DNA of 64,000 nucleotides from Dolosigranulum savutiense (GTDB lineage Bacteria; Bacillota; Bacilli; Lactobacillales; Carnobacteriaceae_A). Both the position numbers and the translations under genes were made by a program. Where the stretch lies: the NCBI RefSeq assembly GCF_039830095.1, contig NZ_CP142435.1:496001-560000 (forward strand). The letters run 5' to 3'. The notes under the pieces were generated by a model. The model was not told the origin of the DNA, did no database searches, and saw nothing but the letters and a program-made list of their open reading frames with translations. Shown in pieces: positions 26,348-35,481 of this stretch (position 1 is the stretch's first letter; the number at the start of each line of letters is the position of its first letter).

Positions 26348-27685
26348 TTATTGACAAGCTAATCGTTTTAACGTTTCAGCATAAATTTCAAGTGATTCAT
26401 AAATATTTTCAAGTGGAATATATTCATCTACTTGATGTGCTAAATCTGGTGTCTCAGGTAATCTAGCTCCAAAACATACGCAATTATCCATCATACGAGC
26501 GTAAGTTGCCCCACCAGAACTAATCGGTTCTGTCTGATCTCCCGTACGCTCTCGATAAATTGCTAATAATGTCTGTACTAATTCACTATCTTTTGGTACA
26601 TACAATGAAGCTAAGTAATCAAATTCTTGATAAGTTAGCCCGTTTTCTTGTGCAATATTCGCTATGGTTCGTTCTAATTCCTCTTTATCAGCTGTTACTG
26701 GAAGTCTTACATCAATAAACAATTTTGACTCAGTTGGCGTTACTTCAATTTTGGCTACATTGAAGGTTAATTTACCAGATGCTTCATCAGCTAGTTCACC
26801 AAAAATATTAGTTGCATGAGGATCTTGGTTCACGATATCATTTAAGAATGTTAATGTAGGATGCTCATACACTTGTCCTAAAGCTTTAGCTAGTCGAGTT
26901 ACTGCATTTATACCTTTTGGTGCATCTTTTGAGTGAATTGATTTACCTTTAACAATTAAACTATCATCCGCATCATCATAATCAAACTCTAAATGATCGA
27001 GCGCTTCTTTTACTTCAGTTTTATTATTCCCAGTATAGATAGCCTTATCTGGCACTACATTAAAGGCTGCTCCAGTATTTAATGCTAATTCATCATGACC
27101 GGGACCTGTAAGATTTAATTGCCATAACCCCTTCTCAGCATAAATTAGCGGGAATTTTGAGTCAGGAGCAAATCCTAAATCAGCTTTTTCTTCTTTTTCG
27201 TTATACTTATCCATACAACGCCATAAAGTTTCCTCATCTGTTCCAAAGATAAAACGAATTTTTTTATTAAATGTGTAACCGGCATCTAACAACGCTTTTA
27301 ATGCAAATAATGTAATAACACTCGGCCCTTTGTCATCTTGTGTGCCACGTCCGTATAATTTCCCATTATCAATAACAGGTTCAAAGGGAGGATGAGTCCA
27401 ATCCGCTTCGTTATCAGCAGGTACAACATCTAAGTGACACAACACAGCTAATGTTTCTTTTCCTTCACCTATTTCGGCATACCCATAATAACCTTCATCA
27501 TCCAAATAAGTCTCTAATCCTAATGAACTACAAATTGATAATGTTTCCTCTAAACATTTTTGTATGTCTTGTCCGAACGGTGTTGATTGGCTAGTTTCGT
27601 CCAGAACAGAAGGGATTGCTACAATTTGCTTAATAGCTTCTATACATGCTTCTTGTTGGTTCTTAGTTAACGGATAACTGTTCAT
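26348..27685 (-). CDS. M20 family dipeptidase (PepV/ArcT type)
   Basis: This 445-aa zinc peptidase has CHLDVVPADNE and GRGTQDDKGPS (metal and catalytic positions) and a C-terminal domain with SSGGATYARMM. It resembles PepV and the Xaa-His-type dipeptidases often found in arginine deiminase clusters. It probably releases arginine from small peptides to feed the pathway. The start at 27685 has a perfect AGGAGG 9 bases upstream; the ORF extends 20 codons further back without a site and would run into arcD. Confidence 0.9.
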   Translation of the reverse strand: MNSYPLTKNQQEACIEAIKQIVAIPSVLDETSQSTPFGQDIQKCLEETLSICSSLGLETYLDDEGYYGYAEIGEGKETLAVLCHLDVVPADNEADWTHPPFEPVIDNGKLYGRGTQDDKGPSVITLFALKALLDAGYTFNKKIRFIFGTDEETLWRCMDKYNEKEEKADLGFAPDSKFPLIYAEKGLWQLNLTGPGHDELALNTGAAFNVVPDKAIYTGNNKTEVKEALDHLEFDYDDADDSLIVKGKSIHSKDAPKGINAVTRLAKALGQVYEHPTLTFLNDIVNQDPHATNIFGELADEASGKLTFNVAKIEVTPTESKLFIDVRLPVTADKEELERTIANIAQENGLTYQEFDYLASLYVPKDSELVQTLLAIYRERTGDQTEPISSGGATYARMMDNCVCFGARLPETPDLAHQVDEYIPLENIYESLEIYAETLKRLACQ

Positions 27686-27722
27686 AATCCATGTCCTCCT
27701 AATTAATTGTCTAGGTGATGTA

Positions 27723-29216
27723 TTACAGTAAATAAGCTGCTCCAACTAGTATTGCGAGTGATGCAATAACTACCATAACTTGTAATTTCCAAGTGAATTT
27801 AATCCAAGTTCCTAAATCAAATTTAGCAATTGCTAATGCCCCCATTACAACACCTGATGTTGGTGCAATCAAGTTAACTATACCACTTGAAGCTTGGTAA
27901 GCAGTAACAATTAAGTGTTTCGGTACATTGGCAAACTCTCCTAATGACGACATAATTCCCATTGTTGCTGCTGCAAGTCCAGAAGTTGATACAATTAAGA
28001 AAGTCATTGGAATATAGAAAAGGTATGTTAGAACAATAAATACACCTGAAGATAAACCTTTCAATCCATCTTCACCCAAATGTAAAACAGTAGCCGTAAT
28101 ATTTCCATCATTCATGACAACTTGAATCCCTCGTGCTACCGCTACAATTAAGGCAACACTTATTAAGTCTTTTGCCCCATCGATGAATGTATTAATCAGT
28201 TCTTCTTCACTGAAACCGTAGTATAAACCAATAATAACAGACATCAAGAAGAATAAGACAGAAATTTCAACTAAATACCATGTTCCCAGAGGCTGTATCG
28301 TGCTTCCAATTAAATGACCAATAACCGGTAAATTCATCAGGGTTTCATGCATACTCATGAAAAATGTCCAATTTTCATTGAGTTCATGCCATGGAATTAA
28401 TCCTAAAATCATAATACCAAATGTTAAGGCAAATAATGTCAATACTACTTTTTGCTTGCTTGTAATACTGTCGACTTCTTTCATCTTAAAGTGTTTTTTG
28501 TGTTCTTCTAATTTGTCATAAATAACTGAGTTTCTCGGATCTTCTTTTACTTTCTTAGCATAACTTGATACATACCAAGCACCAATAATATACGTTACAA
28601 TAAAGAAAATGACCCGTATCGCGATTCCTTCTTCTATTCCTATACCGGCCATCGTTGCTGCTGTTCCTGTTGCAAATGGATTAACGGTTGAGGATAATAC
28701 ACCTAAACCAGATCCAATTAATACAACACCAACTGCTACCACTGCATCCATTCCTACATTAATCATCAGTGGAATCAGAATAATATAAAATGGAATTGTT
28801 TCTTCAGCCATTCCATACGTCGAACCGCCTAATGCAAAAATAAACATTAAAACCCAAATTAATCGCGACATATTATCCTTGTTATTTTTGATAACTGAAT
28901 TAATTCCCGCATCAATTGCGCCTGTTTGCGTTACAACATTTAAAAATCCACCTACAATTAAAATAAACAGGGAGATCTGTACCGCTCCATCTGTATCATC
29001 TGTTCCTAAAAAACCTTTAATTGGGGCTGATATAATATCCCAGATTCCTTGTGGGTTCTGTTCAACGGCCTTGTAAGTTCCAGCCAAAATTTGTCCATCT
29101 GCATCAAAGTCATACTGTCCAGCTGGAATAATCCATGTTAAAACCGCAATAAGCGTAATAATAATAAATAGCATTGTAAAGGCATTTAACATTTTGCTTT
29201 TCTTCTCTTCGCTCAT
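27723..29216 (-). CDS. arcD: YfcC-family transporter, likely arginine/ornithine exchanger
   Basis: This 497-aa membrane protein has about twelve hydrophobic segments, with TWIIPAGQYDF near the N-terminus and the GGSTYGMAEE and PFATGTAATMAGIG motifs of the YfcC/ArcD2 family. It is unrelated to classical APC-type ArcD but replaces it in many lactic bacteria. The position between arcB and arcC makes arginine/ornithine exchange the most likely job. The ATG at 29216 is chosen because GGAG is 9 bases upstream; the GTG at 29225 is too close. Confidence 0.85.
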   Translation of the reverse strand: MSEEKKSKMLNAFTMLFIIITLIAVLTWIIPAGQYDFDADGQILAGTYKAVEQNPQGIWDIISAPIKGFLGTDDTDGAVQISLFILIVGGFLNVVTQTGAIDAGINSVIKNNKDNMSRLIWVLMFIFALGGSTYGMAEETIPFYIILIPLMINVGMDAVVAVGVVLIGSGLGVLSSTVNPFATGTAATMAGIGIEEGIAIRVIFFIVTYIIGAWYVSSYAKKVKEDPRNSVIYDKLEEHKKHFKMKEVDSITSKQKVVLTLFALTFGIMILGLIPWHELNENWTFFMSMHETLMNLPVIGHLIGSTIQPLGTWYLVEISVLFFLMSVIIGLYYGFSEEELINTFIDGAKDLISVALIVAVARGIQVVMNDGNITATVLHLGEDGLKGLSSGVFIVLTYLFYIPMTFLIVSTSGLAAATMGIMSSLGEFANVPKHLIVTAYQASSGIVNLIAPTSGVVMGALAIAKFDLGTWIKFTWKLQVMVVIASLAILVGAAYLL

Positions 29217-29244
29217 AATGTTCACTCCGTTTCTTTTTTAAAAT

Positions 29245-29266
29245 AGGGGCTGCTGGTGCAGCCCCT
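29245..29266 (-). terminator. Intercistronic hairpin between arcB and arcD
   Basis: A 9-bp GC-rich stem (aggggctgc / gcagcccct) is followed by ATTTTA on the minus strand. It sits 18 bp after the arcB stop and 29 bp before the arcD start, so it likely acts as a leaky terminator or stability element that sets the arcAB to arcD ratio. Confidence 0.6.
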
Positions 29267-29283
29267 TTTCTTCTATCATTTAC

Positions 29284-30288
29284 TTATACTTTTGGAATAA
29301 ATAAGTTTCCGTTTGTTGCGGCCATAATTGCTTTGATAGAGTGCATTCTGTTTTCTGCTTCTTCGAATTGGCGGGCATGTTTTTCGTCACGGAAGACTTC
29401 ATCGGTAACTTCCATTTCGGTGATACCGAGTTTTTCTGCCATTTCTGCTCCGATTTTTGTTTCAGTGTCGTGGAAGGCTGGCAAGCAGTGCATGAAGATG
29501 TAGTCGCCTTCGATTAAGTCCGTCAATTCTTTGTTGATTTGGTATGGTTTCAATAAGTTAATACGTTCTTCGAATTTATCTTCTTCACCCATTGAGACCC
29601 AAACATCGGTGTAGAGAACATCTGCATCTTTGACAGCTGATTTGATATCTTCTGTAACCGTTACTGTTGAGCCGGACTCTTTCGCAAATTTTTCAGCGTA
29701 GTCAATAACTGACTGCTCTGGGAATAACTCTTTTGGTGATGCGATTGTGACGTCAACGCCAAGCATTGATCCTGTCACCACTAAACTGTTGGCCATATTA
29801 TTACGACCATCACCACAGTAGACAAGTTTTTTGCCTTTTAATTCACCGAATTCTTCTTTAATCGTCATGAAGTCAGCGATCATCTGAGTTGGGTGCCATT
29901 CGTCTGTTAGTCCGTTCCAGACAGGGACACCAGAATATTTCGCTAATGCTTCAACGTCTTCTTGTTTGAACCCACGGAATTCAATCCCGTCAAACATACT
30001 ACCGAAAACTTTCGCTGAATCTTCAACGGATTCTTTTTTCCCAAGTTGGATATCGTTTGCTCCCATAAATTCAGGTTTTGCACCTAGATCTTTGGCTGCA
30101 ACAGTGAAAGCTGAACGTGTACGAGTTGATGCTTTTTCGAACAAGAGACAAATATTTTGTCCTTTTAAGTATTCATGAGGAATATTACGTTTTTTCAAGT
30201 CTTTTAAGTGAATACTAAAATCAATTAAATATTCAATCTCTGCTGGTGTAAAATCGACTTCTTTTAATAAACTTCTTCCTTGAAACAT
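29284..30288 (-). CDS. arcB: Ornithine carbamoyltransferase ArcB
   Basis: This 334-aa catabolic enzyme splits citrulline with phosphate into ornithine and carbamoyl phosphate. The carbamoyl-phosphate motif STRTR (about residues 56-60), HPTQ near 140 and HCLPAF near 270 are intact. It is placed between arcA and arcD, which fixes the catabolic rather than anabolic assignment. Confidence 0.95.
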   Translation of the reverse strand: MFQGRSLLKEVDFTPAEIEYLIDFSIHLKDLKKRNIPHEYLKGQNICLLFEKASTRTRSAFTVAAKDLGAKPEFMGANDIQLGKKESVEDSAKVFGSMFDGIEFRGFKQEDVEALAKYSGVPVWNGLTDEWHPTQMIADFMTIKEEFGELKGKKLVYCGDGRNNMANSLVVTGSMLGVDVTIASPKELFPEQSVIDYAEKFAKESGSTVTVTEDIKSAVKDADVLYTDVWVSMGEEDKFEERINLLKPYQINKELTDLIEGDYIFMHCLPAFHDTETKIGAEMAEKLGITEMEVTDEVFRDEKHARQFEEAENRMHSIKAIMAATNGNLFIPKV

Positions 30289-30325
30289 TTGTTATTTCTC
30301 CTTTATCAGTTATGTCGTTATGAGC

Positions 30326-30367
30326 GCAAGTTTGCGGTAGGTGAGCTACTCCACCCACCTAACTTGC
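30326..30367 (-). other. Hairpin between arcA and arcB
   Basis: A 13-bp stem interrupted by a 5-nt bulge (30326-30332 and 30338-30343 pairing with 30356-30367) fills the 95-bp gap between arcA and arcB. No U-tract follows, so a role in mRNA processing or stability is more likely than termination. Confidence 0.5.
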
Positions 30368-30383
30368 ACGTTTCATTTACTGT

Positions 30384-31610
30384 TTATTTGTTTAACTTTT
30401 CACGGTAAAGTGGCATACTCATACATCTCGGACCACCACGACCGCGAACTAATTCACTACCGCGAACTTTGTGCAACTTAATGCCTGCTTCTTCTAGCTT
30501 AGCATTGGTTACAGTGTTTCGTTCGTAGACTACTACTTCGCCTGGTGCGACAGTTAAGGTGTTAGATCCATCGTTCCACTGTTCACGCGCTGCTGCAACA
30601 AGACTGCCCCCACCACAACGGATCAAGGTGACAGATTCAAGACCTAATGCATCAGCTAAGACATTCTCTAAGCTATCCACTTTCTCTTGGATGTCTAACT
30701 TACCATCATCACCTTTTGTAATAGAGAAGACTTTGAGTTCGCCTTCAATTTCAGGGTGAATCGTAAATTTGTCATAGTCAACCATCGTAAAGACGGTATC
30801 TAAATGCATGAATTTACGGTTGTTCTGAATGGAGAAGGCTAAGATTTCCTTGAAGTCTGTGTCAACAAATAGACGCTTAGCTAACTTTTCAATAGAACTT
30901 GCGGCTGTACGTTGAGAGATTCCGACTGCTAGCACGTCTTCAGATAGAACCAGTTCATCTCCACCTTCGATTCGAGTAGATTCTTCTCGGTTATAGTAAA
31001 GTGGCACTTGATCTGAACCATACTCTGGGTGGTACTTGAAGATGTATTTACCGTAAAGGGTTTCTCGATTACGCGTATCTGCGTACATTTTATTCAGAGA
31101 TACACCTTCACCCATGGTTGCGAACGGATCACGTGTGAAGTACAAGTTCGGCATTGGATCGATCAAGAATGGGTAGTCACTCTCTAGGCGGTCAGTAATG
31201 GAAACTTCTTCATAGTCCACTTCTTCTTTACGGAAGCCTTCCATTGTCTTAAGCACCATCTCGTACGTGTCGTCATAGCCGAGTAACACCTTACGCACAG
31301 CTTCACGCTTGCTGGCAGATTCGATGGTGGTCTCATCTAACCATTCATCAACGAATTGTTCTTTCACATCTGCATGATCGATTGCTTCAGCTGCTAGCTT
31401 TTCTAAATATAAAACCTCAACACCTAATTCTTCTAACTTCGCTGCGAAAGCATCGTGCTCGCGCTGTGCTTCAGCTAGGAACGGAATGTCGTCGAATAAT
31501 AACCGCTCGAGGTAATCAGGTACTAAGTTTTCGAGTTCTTTTCCGGGACGGTGTAATAAAACCTTTTTTAATTGACCGATTTCGGAATGAACATGAATTG
31601 GGGTTGTCAT
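30384..31610 (-). CDS. arcA: Arginine deiminase ArcA
   Basis: This 408-aa enzyme hydrolyses arginine to citrulline and ammonia. Visible active-site features are [10 protein letters not shown], the substrate-binding HLDTVF motif and the catalytic Cys in [10 protein letters not shown] (Cys396, 12 residues from the end). The start at 31610 has GGAGG 8 bases upstream; ten further in-frame codons upstream lack a site. First gene of the operon; the promoter region has a Crp-type box. Confidence 0.96.
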   Translation of the reverse strand: MTTPIHVHSEIGQLKKVLLHRPGKELENLVPDYLERLLFDDIPFLAEAQREHDAFAAKLEELGVEVLYLEKLAAEAIDHADVKEQFVDEWLDETTIESASKREAVRKVLLGYDDTYEMVLKTMEGFRKEEVDYEEVSITDRLESDYPFLIDPMPNLYFTRDPFATMGEGVSLNKMYADTRNRETLYGKYIFKYHPEYGSDQVPLYYNREESTRIEGGDELVLSEDVLAVGISQRTAASSIEKLAKRLFVDTDFKEILAFSIQNNRKFMHLDTVFTMVDYDKFTIHPEIEGELKVFSITKGDDGKLDIQEKVDSLENVLADALGLESVTLIRCGGGSLVAAAREQWNDGSNTLTVAPGEVVVYERNTVTNAKLEEAGIKLHKVRGSELVRGRGGPRCMSMPLYREKLNK

Positions 31611-31637
31611 GAATAACTCCTCCTTTGTATTTTTGAA

Positions 31638-31709
31638 CACCTTCAGTATACTGCTTAGCGAAAGAGCTTTCAGTAAATCGTTAACATTATTGATGTGAAA
31701 TTCATCACA
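31638..31709 (-). promoter_or_regulatory. arcA promoter with ArcR/Crp-type activator box
   Basis: A perfect TGTGA-N6-TCACA palindrome (31694-31709, arms of 7 bp when flanks are included) lies upstream of a -10 TATACT (31645-31650) that lacks a good -35. The predicted start near 31638 puts the box centre at about -63, the class I activator position. The Crp/Fnr protein encoded at 23206-23904 is the likely ligand-responsive activator. Confidence 0.7.
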
Positions 31710-31786
31710 TCGCTTACGTTAGATTCTCGACATTAATGTTCCACCCTTACAATGTTGCCCCTTCGCTATTCGCTTATTTTCAGTGC

Positions 31787-32149
31787 TTAAGTTAATTGCG
31801 CCTGCACCCAGTCTCGTAAAACTTGTGCATGATTATATTGTTCATCTTTAGCCGCATAGATAAATGTCACCGTCCCTGCCTCCAATTTCTCTTTTATTAA
31901 GGCAAGAAACTCGTCGGCCTGTTCATTATGATCCAATTCATAGCTATATTGCTGGTGGAAGTCCTCAAACTTCGCCGGGTCATGATCAAAATCTTGACGC
32001 GCTTCATCGGACGGTGTGATCTCTTTAACCCACTCATCGTAAGGCAGCTCTTCTTTCTTCACTCCACGCGGCCAGAATTTATCCACTAGCACCCGAAACC
32101 CATCGGACGCAGCCGGTTCATCATATGCTCGCTTCAACTGTATGCTCAT
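31787..32149 (-). CDS. DUF488 family protein
   Basis: This 120-aa protein has the YeaO-like DUF488 pattern: KRAYDEP at the N-terminus, DKFWPRGVKKEEL, and FIYAAKDEQYNHAQVL near the C-terminus. The family is of unknown biochemical function. GGGAGGTG precedes the ATG. It stands alone between the arcA promoter region and the EpuA-like gene. Confidence 0.85.
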   Translation of the reverse strand: MSIQLKRAYDEPAASDGFRVLVDKFWPRGVKKEELPYDEWVKEITPSDEARQDFDHDPAKFEDFHQQYSYELDHNEQADEFLALIKEKLEAGTVTFIYAAKDEQYNHAQVLRDWVQAQLT

Positions 32150-32185
32150 CCTACACCTCCCTTCATTCTTATTTGTTCATAATAA

Positions 32186-32215
32186 AAGCTCCCTAATCAA
32201 AAGACTAGAGAGCTT
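32186..32215 (-). terminator. Terminator after the EpuA-like gene
   Basis: A 13-bp stem with two G-U pairs and a 4-nt loop is followed by TTTATT on the minus strand. Confidence 0.7.
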
Positions 32216-32219
32216 ACAT

Positions 32220-32390
32220 TTACACAAAGAAATCTAATACATGTTGCCATAATTGTTGATCGAAGACGTCAAGTGGGTTAGAACCCTCTCCAACGACAGC
32301 ATAACCAATCATTGCCCCGACCATAAAAAACACAACAAGTAACACTAACACAATGACAATTTTTAACAAGTAGAATAAAATATCTTTCAT
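32220..32390 (-). CDS. Small membrane protein, EpuA/RpoB-associated type
   Basis: This 56-aa protein has a single long hydrophobic helix (LLKIVIVLVLLVVFFMVGAM) followed by IGYAVVGEGSNPLDVF and an amphipathic end. The pattern fits the small family called DNA-directed RNA polymerase subunit beta (EpuA) in Firmicutes; no real polymerase role is established. I take the ATG at 32390 as start, with weak GGAAG upstream; a GTG at 32414 would add eight polar residues. Confidence 0.7.
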   Translation of the reverse strand: MKDILFYLLKIVIVLVLLVVFFMVGAMIGYAVVGEGSNPLDVFDQQLWQHVLDFFV

Positions 32391-32475
32391 TATACTTCTA
32401 GCTTCCACACTCACACATCCTCATCCATTCTGATTACTCGTGTACTTCTATCCTTCATCTTACTGAAAAAACGAT

Positions 32476-32515
32476 AAAAATACAACTGAAACGTGACATT
32501 TTTAGTTGTATTTTT
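32476..32515. terminator. Bidirectional hairpin next to the pur relic
   Basis: A 12-bp perfect stem (aaaaatacaact / agttgtattttt) with runs of T on both strands lies just after the end of the purQ/purL relic. Confidence 0.65.
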
Positions 32516-32537
32516 TGAGGACAGAATGTTTTTTCAC

Positions 32538-32855
32538 TTATGATGGATTCAATAGAGTTGGCAAGGCGTTCTGCCATAATGATTCAAGATTAGCTTTATC
32601 CAGGATATGCGTTCTCTCTGCAGTCGTTACATGAATAGTTGGTTCATCCGTTACTGTACCCAATTGTTGTACGAAGACGCCACGTTCTTGGGCAAAGGCT
32701 TCGAAGGCAGCTTGTTGATCTGATTCTACAGCACGCTCAGGATGGGGCATCATGCCTAACACATTGCCAGCTTCATTGACGATTCCAGCAATATCTGTCT
32801 TACTCCCATTTGGATTCTGTCCCGACTTGTAACGGGATACAATTCGTCTTTTCAA
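32538..32855 (-). pseudogene. Fused relic of purQ and purL (FGAM synthase)
   Basis: The 105-residue frame joins two recognisable pieces. About the first 40 residues ([18 protein letters not shown] then [11 protein letters not shown]) are the C-terminal glutaminase end of PurQ. The following part ([37 protein letters not shown]) is the extreme C-terminus of PurL. In intact pur operons purQ directly precedes purL, so a single deletion of the purL body would create this fusion. No active site remains apart from the His-Pro-Glu end of PurQ. It points to loss of de novo purine synthesis. Confidence 0.82.
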
Positions 32856-32973
32856 GTATAATATGATATTTAAAAATAAAAATATTCGTTATTTAAATAT
32901 ATTTTTTTATCCCTTTAAAAAATAAGTAATGGATCGTTCAATGATTACATATTGCTCATAATGCCCCGTTTCC

Positions 32974-33002
32974 TTTACTTTTCACCTGCTTCAGTCTATA
33001 AT
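32974..33002 (+). promoter_or_regulatory. Promoter of the 91-aa protein and P-type ATPase genes
   Basis: TTTACT (32974-32979), a 17-bp spacer and TATAAT (32997-33002) lie 36 bp before the ATG at 33038. Confidence 0.7.
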
Positions 33003-33037
33003 AGCTATACTAAAATACTTAGAAAGAGGGAATTATT

Positions 33038-33313
33038 ATGTTGAAGAAAGTATTGAAAGCAACATCTAAATCAGGTGGATTTGTTGGGGGATTATTAGCC
33101 GGAACAGTGGGGCTTAAAGTCCTAACAAGTAAAACAACGAAAAAGGTGGCTTCACACGCAGTAGCTCAATCATTAAGAGTAAAAGAATCAATTGATGATT
33201 CACTTTCAACAGCTAAGCAGCACTTAGATGATGTATATGAAGATGGTAAGGCGATTTATGCGGAAGAAAAAACGAAAGATATCTTAGCTGATCTCGAAGA
33301 AGAGGCAGAATAA
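33038..33313 (+). CDS. Small protein paired with a P-type ATPase
   Basis: This 91-aa protein has a Gly-rich hydrophobic segment (GGFVGGLLAGTVGLKVL, residues 13-29) and then a charged helical tail with many Lys and Glu. It resembles the uncharacterised small proteins of the DUF6110 type often encoded before metal ATPases; that assignment is from memory. It ends 1 base before the ATPase start, so the two are co-translated. Possible roles are a membrane-associated partner or chaperone of the pump. AGAAAGAGGG precedes the ATG. Confidence 0.7.
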   Translation: MLKKVLKATSKSGGFVGGLLAGTVGLKVLTSKTTKKVASHAVAQSLRVKESIDDSLSTAKQHLDDVYEDGKAIYAEEKTKDILADLEEEAE

Positions 33314-33314
33314 C

Positions 33315-35387
33315 GTGGGGGCGCCACTAACAGTCCTTCACCAGAGTAAGACACGTATCCGATTAGGTGTTGCGTTCCCGTTGAATGAAGCGTGCCATGA
33401 CTATTTAACTGAGCTGTCTAAGCAGATTAGTTCTATTCGTGCACTCCATTTTTATCAAACCAATAAGCAATTTGCGATTCAGTTCGATCGTCAACAATTG
33501 GATCAAGTGAAGGCTTACTTACAAGCCATTGATTGGGAGATACTTATGGCAAAGGTGCGCGATAATCCGATTGATCACGGGCCAGAGTCTGTCTATGATA
33601 TTGTCTCCAATGCCCTATACTTTAAAGCACTTCGTATGGCCCTTCTCCCTACATCTTGGCGCCACGGACTTATCTTCTTACGTGCCGTGCGCTTTGTGAA
33701 GGAAGCAATAAAATCTTTATTAACTGGCAAGCTGGATATGCATGTGCTGGATGCTAGTGCCATCTTTGTGTCACTTCTATCTGGTGATTTCCGCTCAGCC
33801 GATACGATTATCTTCTTACTTAACTTAGGGGATCAATTGGAAGCCTGGTCGTATGAAACATCGCTTGCTAATTTGGAACAAAGTTTGGCCAAGCAAGAGT
33901 TCCCCGTCTGGATCCAGACCGAAGAGGGCGAGCAACTAAAAGTTAGCAGTACAGAGATTTCGATTGGGTCACATATCGTTTGTCAGGAAGGCGATGATAT
34001 TCCTTTCGATGGTACAGTTATTCAAGGTGATGGCCATGTGAATGAAAGTTCGATTACTGGTGAGGTCTTCCTGGTCCACAAACAAGCCGGTGATATCGTT
34101 CATTCTAATACCACATTGGAGAGCGGTGAACTGATTGTTGAAGTCACTAACAACAAACCTAACGCTCGCATTAGTGACATGATCGAATTAATCAAAACGG
34201 CGTCGACTCATCAATCCACTCATGCAACGGAACTCACCCAAAAAGCTGATAACCTTGTGAAGTATAACTTCTTAGGGATGGCACTCACGTACCTTCTGAC
34301 GCGATCAATCAGCAAAGCTCTTGTCTTCATTCTTGTAGATTATTCTTGTGCACTAAAAATTTCGACCCCTATATCATATATATCAGCCATTAATGAAGGG
34401 GTCGAGCGAGGAATTGTGATCAAAGGATCCCGCTACTTAGAAGTGATGAATCAGATTGATACCTTCGTATTCGATAAAACGGGCACCTTAACGACGAGTA
34501 TCCCGATGATTAATCGAATCGAACCGTTCTATGACTACAGCATTGAAGACGTTCTTCGTATCGGTGCTTGTCTAGAAGAGCATATCTATCATCCAATTGC
34601 CCAAGCCATCGTTCGAGAAGCCGATAATAATCACATTATTCACGAAGAATTCCATGGCAAGATTACTCATGTTGTCGCTAAAGGAATCATCTCTACCTAC
34701 CAAGATAAGACGTTACTGATCGGTAGTAAGTCATTCATGGAAGAACATGATATCCAATTTAATGCTAATCAACGTGAGATGATTACCACTTATGAAGATC
34801 AGTATAACCTGCTCTACTTAGCATACGGCGAACAACTTATTGCACTATTCTTCATCGATATGCCCTTACGTGAGAACACAACTGATGTACTGGAGCAACT
34901 GAAAGCATCTGGCAAATCTATTGTTCTACTCTCAGGTGATCATGCTGCTCGTGTAGCAAAATTAGACCAAAAAATTGGTTTTGATGCTACGTACAGTGAG
35001 GTCTACCCTGAAGATAAACACCGCATTATCCAAGAATTGCAAGCAGAAGGTCGCTCAGTCTTCATGATTGGTGACGGCTTGAATGATTCCGCTGCTTTGT
35101 CTCAAGCTGATATCGGAGCTGTATTCCAAGAAGGCTCTGACTTAGCACGACAAGCCAGTGATATCATTATAAAAACGGATGACTTACAATCCTTGCATAC
35201 TTTAATAGACTTAAGTGACGGGGTCCAACAAAAAGTTCAGCGTAATATGACGCACACGTATACGATTAATTCGTCATTAATTGTGATGGGACTTTTAGAT
35301 CTCCTCTCACCTAGTCTTCTCGCCACCCTGCATAACAGTGCTACTCTGTTAATGATTACCCGCAGCTTCTTTAATGTACTGGATTAA
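33315..35387 (+). CDS. P-type ATPase of the metal-pump superfamily without CPx motif
   Basis: This 690-aa cation pump has an N-terminal HMA-like domain (about 1-75) without a CxxC, the SSITGE actuator motif, DKTGTLTT phosphorylation site (Asp near 390), and the hinge motif GDGLNDSAAL near 590. The position normally holding CPC or SPC in heavy-metal pumps reads DYSCALKISTP, so metal specificity cannot be read from known classes. The GTG start has GAGG upstream and follows the small-protein stop. A strong bidirectional terminator follows at 35415. Confidence 0.88.
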   Translation: MGAPLTVLHQSKTRIRLGVAFPLNEACHDYLTELSKQISSIRALHFYQTNKQFAIQFDRQQLDQVKAYLQAIDWEILMAKVRDNPIDHGPESVYDIVSNALYFKALRMALLPTSWRHGLIFLRAVRFVKEAIKSLLTGKLDMHVLDASAIFVSLLSGDFRSADTIIFLLNLGDQLEAWSYETSLANLEQSLAKQEFPVWIQTEEGEQLKVSSTEISIGSHIVCQEGDDIPFDGTVIQGDGHVNESSITGEVFLVHKQAGDIVHSNTTLESGELIVEVTNNKPNARISDMIELIKTASTHQSTHATELTQKADNLVKYNFLGMALTYLLTRSISKALVFILVDYSCALKISTPISYISAINEGVERGIVIKGSRYLEVMNQIDTFVFDKTGTLTTSIPMINRIEPFYDYSIEDVLRIGACLEEHIYHPIAQAIVREADNNHIIHEEFHGKITHVVAKGIISTYQDKTLLIGSKSFMEEHDIQFNANQREMITTYEDQYNLLYLAYGEQLIALFFIDMPLRENTTDVLEQLKASGKSIVLLSGDHAARVAKLDQKIGFDATYSEVYPEDKHRIIQELQAEGRSVFMIGDGLNDSAALSQADIGAVFQEGSDLARQASDIIIKTDDLQSLHTLIDLSDGVQQKVQRNMTHTYTINSSLIVMGLLDLLSPSLLATLHNSATLLMITRSFFNVLD

Positions 35388-35414
35388 CGATTTATTAGTA
35401 GCAGCACACACTTA

Positions 35415-35453
35415 AAAAAGGACAAGCACGCTGTTGGCGTGCTTGTCCTTTTT
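35415..35453. terminator. Bidirectional terminator between the ATPase and fba
   Basis: A perfect 17-bp stem (35415-35431 with 35437-35453) with a 5-nt loop, A-rich on one side and T-rich on the other, separates two convergent genes. Confidence 0.92.
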
Positions 35454-35481
35454 GTTATTATTATTTAGTTGATTTATTCGA

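Noticed and set aside
31709-31730. Possible cre next to the arcA Crp box (cgtaagcgatgtga)
   Set aside because: It misses two defined positions of the consensus, including the outer conserved bases.
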